Positions 47,757-64,000 of a stretch of 64,000 nucleotides of DNA are shown here, in pieces (the first letter of the stretch is position 1; each line of letters starts with the position of its first letter). Origin of the DNA: Marthasterias glacialis (lineage: Eukaryota > Echinodermata > Asteroidea > Forcipulatida > Asteriidae); contig OU452228.1 of NCBI GenBank assembly GCA_911728455.2, forward strand, positions 10,030,629 through 10,094,628, read 5' to 3'. The notes beneath the pieces are model-generated. The model saw only the letters and a program-made list of their open reading frames with translations, had not been told where the DNA came from and ran no database searches. The position numbers were made by a program, and so were the translations under genes.

Positions 47757-49300
47757 CCAGTTTTTGCTATATTAGTCCAGTAAGTAATCATTCGGTCACT
47801 CAATGCCCGTTCCTCTTCGGTAAACAGAGATCCGATTCCTGAGCCGTTGAAAGGCAAGCCCAACACGTAGGACAGCTCTTCGGAGTGTGGCGCCCCATTA
47901 AGCCAGGGGTATTTCACACGGGGTGTGCTCCGGTGATCAAACACGAACATCCGTCTCGATCTCGCTCCTCCGTAGATGTTACTCAAAACCAGGTTCAGAC
48001 CGTAGAGAAAGTTTACATCCAGCATGACGTTTGTGACCTGGCAAAGATTGTCTAAAGTTTGATCTGACACAGACCAGTCTCTGTACTCGTGATGAATGGT
48101 CAGTAACCTGAACGGATTATTTGAGCTTTCGTCTGAGAGGGTGAAAAACTGAACCAGTGTGTCGAAGTCGGTCCGGGAAAGTCCGGTTGACTGGTTAACT
48201 TGTTTATGAATTATGAAAGGGAGTAGTTCCAACAAGGGAGATCCGTCGTTTGATGTTATACCAGCTATGATGTCATATTGGCTAAAGCTGATTGCCCTGG
48301 GAGGGGAGGACTGCTTCGGGTAGAAATTGCCATCTATGACTGCCTGCCAGAGCATGGGGATAACCACCTCTCGAGCCACATCGAGACCCGCTTTCAATAC
48401 GACTTGGGCAGACTTGCTCCTGAGGCAGTTGACTATCATCTGTGTATCGACCACGAGGCTACCCCCGTTACCACAGCCAGCTTTGATGGCTATTCGTTTG
48501 GCGTATTCCTTGAGTTGTTTCCCTACCGACTCCAGTCCGGTCGATCCGGCGAATATACCGCTGTGAGCGATGACCCTCTGGAACAACGGCCGGCTTCTCG
48601 GAGCTGAGAGGTGGGCCATTGCTGTGGCACCGCCGGCAGATTGGCCAAAAAGCGTCACTCTGGTCGGATCACCTCCGAAGGCTTCTATGTTGTCATGGAC
48701 CCACTGCAAGGCGAGTTGCTGGTCAAGCAGGCCATAGTTCCCCGGTGCGTTCTCGTCGTCTGTGCAAAGAAACCCGAAGACGTTCAACCGATAGTTGATG
48801 GTGACCACTACGACATCGCCACGAGACGCTAGAGCGGATGGGTCATACCCACTCCCCTGCCCGGTCTCACAGCTCCCGCCATGGATCCAGAACATCACAG
48901 CGGCATTCCCAATCCTTTCACTCCGCACAGGAGAAAATATATTCAAAGTTAAACAATCCTCGCTTATTTCTTGAGCAGACTTCGGGATACGGACCACATA
49001 ATCAGGGTAGTACCGCGACACATCTTCAATATTCTGTGGACAAGACGGTCCGTAGTCGATCGCATTCAGAGTTCCCTCCCACGACACTTTTGGTACCGGT
49101 GCTAGAAACCTCCGGTGCCCAACGGGTGGCTCAGCGTACGGGATACCAAGAAACACCTGATAAACGCGCCCGTCGAGCACCCGGGTTTTGCCGCGAACTC
49201 TTCCAGTCGATGTGCACACATCAACTTGGCCAGAACCGGACAACGCAGTGGACAGCACAATACAAAGTGTGAAAACTCGTGCCGAGAACATCAACAACAT
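47757..49300 (-). CDS. Gene F catalytic exon: single-head carboxylesterase
   Basis: The ATG at 49300 opens a signal peptide (MLLMFSARVFTLCIVLSTA). The exon encodes a full esterase domain: PYAEPP, GPSCPQ, EDCLTLN, HGGSC, Ser221 in GQSAGG, Asp352 in SNDGS and His472 in APHSEEL. It ends at TYWTNIAKTG with donor GG|GTAAGT in phase 2. No transmembrane/tail exon of its own was found before gene E, so the anchor may come from 26862-26364 or from an exon I do not recognise. Much of the region around the catalytic Ser is almost the same as in gene E, including 139 identical bases at 48687-48825. The frame is intact with no stop or frameshift, so the exon is under coding constraint or very young. Confidence 0.83.
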
Positions 49301-51280
49301 GCTTGCCGATTGAGTGTCCAAGTGAGAAATCTGGCGTTACCTGTAGTGTGTACTCGTTGGCATCTGCCGCCAGACGCTATTGTTAGCGTCTTTAGATGTG
49401 CCTGTTGCCCATAGTATTAGGCATGCACGCGTCCGATGGGATTCTCCCGTGTTCCATACATAATCCAAATCAGCCAAGCTCCTTGGGTATTTCTTCACAT
49501 TACCCGTAGATCAGCCAATCTATCCATAATTACATGATGTGTGTGTGTGTGTGTGTGTCTTTCTTCATGCCTTGTACATCTACTTTGGGTTGGAAAAAAT
49601 ACACCCGCTAGGAGGAAACACGAGTGAAAATATGAAAATCAATCCGCTGGCAGTAGTCCGCGGTGCGAGCATCGTTTCATGGTTAATAGGTCGATGCACT
49701 GCGCAGGGACGGCTGTACCGAGCTCGTCTTCATAGCCGCGGGCTGTCATTGATCAACTCCACTTGTATCGAATAATAAAGCCACGGTCAACACGCACGCA
49801 CTCAATCTTTATCCTATCTCAGTCAAAAATAGGTGTGTTTGCATAAAAAAAAGAAAAAAATGAATACACTTCAACTCCACCTATATATTCAATGCTTACA
49901 AAGGTTGGATTTTTATCTATTTTTTTTTTTTATTTCTTTAATATGAATTGTGCAAGGCTTGACGTGGATTACAAAGGGAAGTTTGATAATCCGGTTTTGG
50001 GTGAGGCAAACATTTGCCAGTTTCTCCCTTTGATTTACCTAATTGCATATTACAAAACTGCAAAATAATCTGCAAGGAATTGATTCGCATGCACGACTGT
50101 GTATTCACTTCTATTATATTTGTTTCTTCATTAAATCATTTACGGTCTGTCTCTTTCAGGTTCTTGGCCAATTCGTTTCTATCCCGCAAAGATATCCCCC
50201 AACAAAAAAATAAATAAATAAATAAATAATAATAATCATAGCAATAATAATAAGACACACAAATTAAAAATTTAAATAAATAAATAAATAAAATAAAATA
50301 AATTAATAAATAATAAACAAAATCGAAGGTATACGTAAAGTTTTGTGTTTACTTTTAGGAATAATGCCTTCCCGGCGTTGATTTTTCATTGCAAGGTTTC
50401 GTTGGTTGATTTATTCTCCACGCTCATCAAAATAAATCAATCGGTGACCAAATTAGTTACAAACAAAACAGCAATCTTCACATTGTCTTTTCATACCATA
50501 GAAAGTAAATACTACTGTAATGTTTTACAACGATACTGCAGAGGGACCCGTTAGGAAGCAAAGCCTGTATACGCACACACTCCATACAGCCACCATCATT
50601 GAGCCCGAGCCAGGAGAAAGGAAATAAAATGTGACATTGTAAAATCCTCAGTCGTCTTGAAATGAAAGTGGTTTTATGCCGACCTAATTATTTTTCTTTG
50701 TGTGAGACGATTTTAACACGCGTTGGGAATAATAAACACAGGTAACTGATTTTGGTGAAGTCCTCTTTCATATTGTTATTCGAACGACAAGTAAAATCGA
50801 GTTACAATCACTAGCCCACTAGCCGTTGCTATTAAATTACGGGTACAAAGCATTGTAAAAGCATCAATAGCTCACCTTTGTTTTCTTTCTTTTGGCATTC
50901 ATGCCGCTAGAATAATACTCCAATACTTTTGGTTGATAAAGATGGTACCACCATGTTTACGTAACCGACCGAAATCGCACCATACGATAATGCAATGACG
51001 CACGCGATTTCTTTGGGGCTGTGTTTCTATCTTGTGAAATGCGCAGTTGTTGTTCGTGAACGCACACACACCGCAGGAAGCGAATCACACATAGATTTAA
51101 AGGGATGGTGCGCAGCAGTCCTTGGTGAATGTGTCGAACAGTTGTCAGAAACAATTGCATCATAAAGCTTGCCTTTGTCAAATATCAATGAATTGGGCTC
51201 AACGTTTCGGGGGGAAATTTGATGCATATATAAGTATCAACATTCTTCTTGTTTGTGTAAGCATTCAAGAAACCATTTTT
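49301..51280. other. Region upstream of gene F
   Basis: A GT microsatellite lies at 49538-49557 and AT-rich ATAA/AATA repeats at about 50210-50320. No TATA box was identified for F on the minus strand, and no other gene was seen. Confidence 0.4.
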
Positions 51281-51289
51281 CTAGTATCA

Positions 51290-51680
51290 TAACTCTTGAT
51301 TCAATGACATACACCATACTACAAAGACAGTTTTCTCAGCATCCTTAAATTTATACCTTATACTGATTCAAACAGTAAGCATTCCACACAAAGAATTGTT
51401 TTGATAACAACCATCTTTGTTATACCTTATCTTGATTCAAAGACCGAAGCAATATTAAAAAAAGCGTCCACAACATCCTTAAATGCATCATAAAACTTGC
51501 CTTTGTCAAATATCAATGAATTGATTTAAAGACAGGCACCATACTCAAAAAGGGTTTCCACAACATCCTTAAATATTATACCTTAGATTGATTCAAAGAC
51601 AGAAGCAAAACTCAAAATTGGGTTTCCACAACATTTTTAAATGTTATACCTTATCTTGATTCAAAGACAGTAAGCATAAC
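51290..51680. repeat. Minisatellite of about 70-80-bp units
   Basis: About five units built on 'ttataccttatcttgattca' plus 'aagacagaagca' and 'gtttccacaacatccttaaa'. A 40-base piece ('gcctttgtcaaatatcaatg...') found at about 51170 recurs inside the array at about 51500, so neighbouring sequence has been drawn into it. Confidence 0.85.
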
Positions 51681-54600
51681 AGAGGTTGCGGTTTTGTCAA
51701 CATTACCGATGCTGTGCCTTGTATCCCTCAATTCATTCTCAAAAGGCAAGGTTGTTCGTTCAATTTAAAGTCAAACATACAATGAGATGCATTAGCGGCG
51801 GCCAACTCGCCATAGTTCCGCCCCGAATGATTTTTAAACAAGAGCAAGTTATCTCAATCCCATGCAGCGCTCTTTATTGTCTTAAGACGGCAGTAATGAG
51901 CTTTTCTCAACGTGCTTTCGGTCCGAAATGAAGGATTTGTCGGCTTTAGACTTGCAAACACGGAACTGCGGCTTGAGATGGGGCACGAGCTTGGAGAATG
52001 AAACGTGACCAGGAATAAAACGCCCGGGGGAGCATCGGGTTAAACGCGGAGCCAAGAATATCAGGCAAAATTTGCTGGTTACCGGGGGACAGATATAGTC
52101 TACATTATTCGATTCGAAAATGTGCCAACTCAACTAAACGAAGCTTCTTCTATAACAGCGCAGTTTACCTCATGTTCTCCTTTGAAGAGAGGCTCCAAGG
52201 TCAAGTACTGTGATTGACTCATTTTCCAATAGATAGAGTCCTTAAGGTAGAGGGGGAAATTACCAGTCTCCAACCGCACGGTAAAATGGCGTATAATGCC
52301 ATTTTATTTAATGAGCTTTCAGAGAGAAATTTGAAACATGACATCATTGGCTATCTCGAGAACAAATTCCAAAGAGGAATTTTTGGGGTCAGTCGAAAGT
52401 TCAATGCCGTTTTGATTGAATATCGTCGACATTTAGGAATGAACTAAATCAACTATTTCCCGTCAGAAATGTACAGACCCATTAGTTTGAAATGTGACGT
52501 CATTGGAAGTTTTAGGATGTTGTAAAATTCGCACTGGAAGGGGATCGAATACCAGGAGATTTCTGGAAGGTGATCGGATACAAGGAGATTTTTCACCGTT
52601 TTACCGTGAAGTTAGAGACATGTGATATTTTTCCACTCTCAAGGGACTCCCTATCTATTTGAAAATGAGTGAATAACGATAATGCATTTGACCTACAAGA
52701 GCACCATTTGAAGTACCGCTGCCGCATTCCCTATAAATTATGGGGACTTTTCTTTTGTTTCAATGACCACCATCTTGTGTTGAGGGCCATGATATATTAC
52801 AAATTAATGAGCAGATAGGAAGAACAAATATTCCCCTTTAAAAACATTTGAACCCTTTGATATCAACAGCAGGGCCAATGATATTCTTGTTTGCATGTGT
52901 TCTGTTTTCATCTTAAATCTATAAGTGATTGTGGTTTAACAAATTTGATGAATTGTTGTACTTTTTCGCAGTGTTGGCCGTCAGCACTTTTGCGAACCAC
53001 GGTTGACAATGTAAACGACTAGGCCCGAAGGGCACAATACGAAGTTTGGTGTTTGCTATGATCCAAATCAATGTTCATTTATAGTATTCATTGGGACAAA
53101 TGGAACATGGCTGACACCATGAAAGTTGTTCGCAGTCAATAATAACAGCGTGTTTATAGCAACTGACTTCTTGAAACTCATTTCTGACGGCAATACTTTT
53201 CACCGTGATAACTTATCACTGGTGCAAACTTTACAATAACTTGACGTTTAAAAACAGATTCTTCAATCTTTATGTTCTCCCACAATAACCACCACTAACG
53301 GTATTACATTTTAGGTGCGGCTCCAGGATATTCAGAAATGGGGGGCGCAAACTTTGAGGGCCTAGTTTTCAAGTTGCAAACATTTCCAGTAATCCGGCTG
53401 TAGTTTTATAAGGTAAGTTCATCACGGCGTGTGGGGTCCGGGACCACTTCAGGGCCCCGGGGAAATTTTTTTAACATTAGATGCTCTCCGGTGCCATCTA
53501 GGACATTTTCATAAGCGTTTTTAAAAGTTATTTTGTACACATTTTACAGTTAGAAATTTGATTTATTTTAATTTATCCCCCCAGTCCCACAACTGCATTT
53601 TCTTTGGAACAATCGTTTGATAACTTGACAATTGCGTCGCTATACCACTAGTGTAGGAAGTTTTCCATAGCACATAATTGCTAATTATCGAACAAACATT
53701 TGTTTTATTTATTTCAATCTGGAAGCTCATTCATTACAAAGTTCCTATCAGTACCAATTCTCCAGAGAACCACTTCATCCTTGAATACCATTCTAGAATA
53801 GCATTAGAGGATCCCCACCATTGTGTTATTTCGATTGCCTACAGGCATGTCAATAAACGAGCACAAAACACAAACCGATTTTCCTCGTTTTCACCCAAGC
53901 AGGAACACACCTTTCCATGACAATTTCCACTGGTTTGTATGGTCTGTGTATAATACCTTAATCATTGACGTCATCAAGCCGCCATGTTAGAGTTAAACCG
54001 ACGATGAGACAATGGACACGCCCAGACAGGATTGGCCAATGAACAACCTCCTTTTGACCTCTATAGGCGAGGGCGCCTTATACTCAAATGACGTCATGTG
54101 CCTAAAGTCTACTGCGAGCCACAGGGAACTAATTCACTCTTCCAGATACAACTGTGTAAAACACCTTTAAACGTGCGTGTCAACAAACACATTCTATCAG
54201 AATAGCCCCATACATGGGAAACTTCTTTTTTTTCAAATCGTCAAACCAAGCACAGTATAAGATCGCCGATGAATGATAAGACAAGAAGGCTTTCAGAGAG
54301 GCGCTGTCGGAGGGCAACTAAATGCAAATGCAAAGATAAGGTTGAGGCAAAATGCAGATGTAATCTGCTGAAATGGCATGGCCAAGGTAATGCTTCTACT
54401 TTCAGATTGTTGCTTTGGGTCTATTAATACCACTCTTCAAGGACGACTCCTTTCGTATTCGTTGCAACTATGCCCTTCGATAGAATTTACAATCGAAATA
54501 ACACATCAAGACAGATCTATAATCAACAAGACACGAGTTTGGAAACCGGTTTAAAATATATTTATTGTATAAAAACCCAAGTGACCATCGTTATAAAATA

Positions 54601-55694
54601 TTTGATTTATTGAAAAACACACGCTTGGTTTTATGGGGGAATCATTAAATCGAGAAGTGTTATGACGAGTACCGAAAGTAGTCTCTTCAAAGTCAAGATT
54701 TCATCTGAAACCAAGGTGCTCGGGGAACCGGATCTAGAGATATAATTGCTGGTGGTGTGTGTGGTGGGGGGGGGGGGGGGGGCTGAGAATCTTTCACAGA
54801 GGGCTCGGTGGCCAGCGATACAGTTTGTTATAGCAGGCGTTGGATTAATTCTGCTGGTAGGAAGTGTGGTTTGCACGCACCCCTGGCTTCGACACTGCTA
54901 GGATGTCGTCTTAGATTCGTCCTAGTGCCCTTTTAGAGTTCATGAGACGTTAAACACGGGAAGACATCCATTTTATTTTAATGATTTAGTAATAAAAAAG
55001 AAAGACTTGATAATGTGCAGGCAGTTCGAAAATGAGGGGGGGGGGACTACATTGTATATTATTAGTTATCACACAAGCGCGAGTGAAATACGGTTTCTGC
55101 GTCCCATATCCAACGAGGCCGAAGCCATTGGGGAAGGGGTTTTGTTTTTAAGATTCCTTCAACTTTTTGGGGGATAGGCGTAGGCCTATGGTTCTTTAAA
55201 TTTAACGGTCTGACTCTATTATCATTTGAAATGTTTCTTTAATTTTAACTTTACTAGGAAGCCCCCATAGCAAACAAAATGTAAATGGCCGTTACGGGAA
55301 GTATAGGATCTGCTAAAAATACCGGTACTTAATTTTACAAACCGTTACACACCTTCGAATGTTAATTAGTGAAACCACATGCAATTTATGTGCATGTGTA
55401 TATCAATCGCATGCAAGTCTACTTATAACACCTTTATATACAATTTATAAAATGTACCTGAAACTACGGCTTGGACCTGGGCTCCGGCTAGGCTGTGTGA
55501 GACTGTTTGAAGCTCTCTACAGAAAGCAGTACGTTTTCCAAACAACTGACGGAGCCTTTAGGCCGGAGCCCAAGGCCAAACCTCGTTTTCGAAAAGGGCC
55601 ATATATACATTAGATGTACGTACGTACGTACAATAATCTGGAGGTAAGACCATCAAGACAAGCAACATCTTTGCATTATTTAATGAGAGACATA
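51681..55694. other. Long intergenic stretch, no gene recognised
   Basis: No esterase-like or other family motif on either strand. Seen: a possible hAT-like remnant (about 53312-53480, 'aggtgcggctccaggat' and GC-rich text), a segment with 'tgacgtcat' words at 53965 and 54090, and G runs at 54768-54782 and 55035-55046. The frame 52214-52447 has no recognisable motif. Confidence 0.4.
55613..55632. repeat. GTAC short tandem repeat
   Basis: 'atgtacgtacgtacgtacaa' is a self-complementary tetranucleotide repeat. Confidence 0.8.
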
Positions 55695-55940
55695 ACTCCT
55701 AATATTCCCGGGTCACAATGGACCCGGATTTTGGGTCACAGGGGGTGCTCGACGCATTTTGGGGTCAGTTTAACCCGGAATCTGAGTCAAACCGACCCGA
55801 TTCTGTGTCTAAAATCCCACTTTGTCAACCAGTTTCCGGGTCAGCCTGACCCAGAAATGGGTCAGCCTGACCCAGAAATGGGTCAGGCCCCCCTGTGAAC
55901 CAGAATCCGGGTCAACTCTGACCTGGATGATTTTAAGTGT
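55695..55940. mobile_element. GGGTCA-rich MITE (family 3), copy 3
   Basis: The left 'cccgggtcacaatggacccg' and the right 'cgggtcaactctgacctgga' are inverted ends matching copy 2. A direct 'gggtcagcctgacccagaaa' repeat lies at 55838-55880. Terminal inverted bases are less clear than in copy 2. Confidence 0.75.
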
Positions 55941-56942
55941 GTATACATGTACATAGTGCAACATATTGGTCTAAAGTTCAGACACTTAATGTCTGTCAAA
56001 CGAATCTGAGTACATTTGATCATGATTATAAAGGGTCTTCATATGTATGGAGGATTGTTAGAGAAGCCACAAGTCTTTCGGTTAAATTTAACTCACTCAG
56101 CCACCACGCCAACACAACCACTACCACGCCCACACACCACTACCACGCCCACTACCATCACAGTCATACACAACACAGTCTGGACCTTCTCCTTTGAGTA
56201 AACCTTGAATCTGCCTATTAATATCAATACTTCCCTAAAACATAGTTTGATCTGAAATGTAAACAGTAATGACAGTTCATGGTATTTATGGGAGTTGTCG
56301 ATGGTACGAAGACAAGACACTGACCGTAACAGTATAAATAAGATAATAAATGTATAAATGATGTTTGATGGGTTCACCGATGTAAGATCACAATTGTTTA
56401 AAAAGTAGTGTAACTTCAAAGTGCTATGAGCCATGCAAGAAAAAGACAACTACAAATAGTGTACAGGTAAAAAAAAAACACCAAACCTAGCTAAAAAAGA
56501 AGATTGCATTTGATTTTTGTCAAGATTAAAATAAAAAGATTAAAAAAACAGTAAATGAAAAAAAGAAAAAGCGTTTAAAGTGTACAGTGTTGTGTCAAGG
56601 CGAAAATGTATCAATATTTTAGAAAAGGGCTTTTGCTAAATTTCATTATCAGGAACCAGTCGTTATGAAACAAACGCAGTTGTGTCGAGTTCAGTTTACT
56701 TTGCAATTTTCGAGTCGAAAGAAATGTATCTTTGCAAAATGATTCATCCGACAGTCAATTGCAATTTTAAGTCGAAATACCAGGTGTTGAAGAAAATGGA
56801 GTGGTCAATTCAGTTGTGGAATAAAGAAGATTTTGTCCGAGTCCCGAGTCTACTTCTGCATTTGAAACTTTTTGTTTACAATAGGGCGTGGACAATCTTA
56901 CAAGGTTTTAAACTGATCAAAAGCTTGCAGACAACATCTCTT
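55941..56942. other. 3' flank of gene G
   Basis: Includes a CCACTACCACGCCCA-type short tandem repeat (56100-56160). No canonical AATAAA for gene G was identified on the minus strand. No other gene seen. Confidence 0.4.

Positions 56943-64000
<7,058 letters not shown>

Overview
The window is nuclear DNA from an animal. Genes are split by GT-AG introns, are far apart, and sit among MITEs, tRNA-derived SINEs, LINE fragments, microsatellites and long poly-G/poly-C runs. The repeat mix and the expansion of membrane-anchored carboxylesterase/neuroligin-like genes suggest a marine invertebrate deuterostome, such as an echinoderm or hemichordate. That placement is an inference and not firm.

The real coding content appears to be one gene family: a tandem cluster of type-B carboxylesterase (alpha/beta hydrolase) genes anchored to the membrane by a C-terminal helix. 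Each catalytic core is encoded mostly by one large exon, which ends at the same place (...FA-x-x-G) with a phase-2 donor. The following exon starts with a [D/S]PN-type segment.

Plus strand, 5.5-19.8 kb: two three-exon genes (A, 5542-10677; B, 14399-19836). Each encodes a two-headed protein of about 1,200 residues: signal peptide, an esterase domain with an intact Ser-Glu-His triad, a second esterase-like domain that has lost the nucleophile Ser and the His, a stalk, one transmembrane helix and a short tail. Exon 2 of A and B is nearly identical while exons 1 and 3 have diverged, which points to gene conversion.

Minus strand, 26.4-49.3 kb: three complete single-head catalytic exons (F 47757-49300, E 39847-41324, D 30543-32041). 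All have signal peptides, a Ser-Asp-His triad and phase-2 donors. I find only one downstream transmembrane/tail exon on that strand (26364-26862). It joins D in frame and would join E and F equally well. This may be a cluster of variable first exons sharing a constant anchor exon, as in UGT1A or protocadherin loci, or E and F may have 3' exons I cannot recognise. Minus strand, 56.9-64.0 kb: the 3' part of a further gene (G) with one more intron and a long proline-rich, acidic cytoplasmic tail; its 5' part lies beyond the window.

The rest is repeat-rich. It holds a decayed APE/RT LINE at 0.9-2.85 kb and the endonuclease tail of another LINE near 45.6-46.2 kb. There are five copies of a MITE with termini TTTAAAGCCCCAGCTCAACA, three hAT-like MITEs (two with perfect 8-bp target duplications), and GGGTCA-rich elements in three places. 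Several SINEs, other inverted-repeat elements, two minisatellites and large TTG and GATTTATTT arrays complete the picture. I found no CRISPR array, rRNA or intact tRNA gene.
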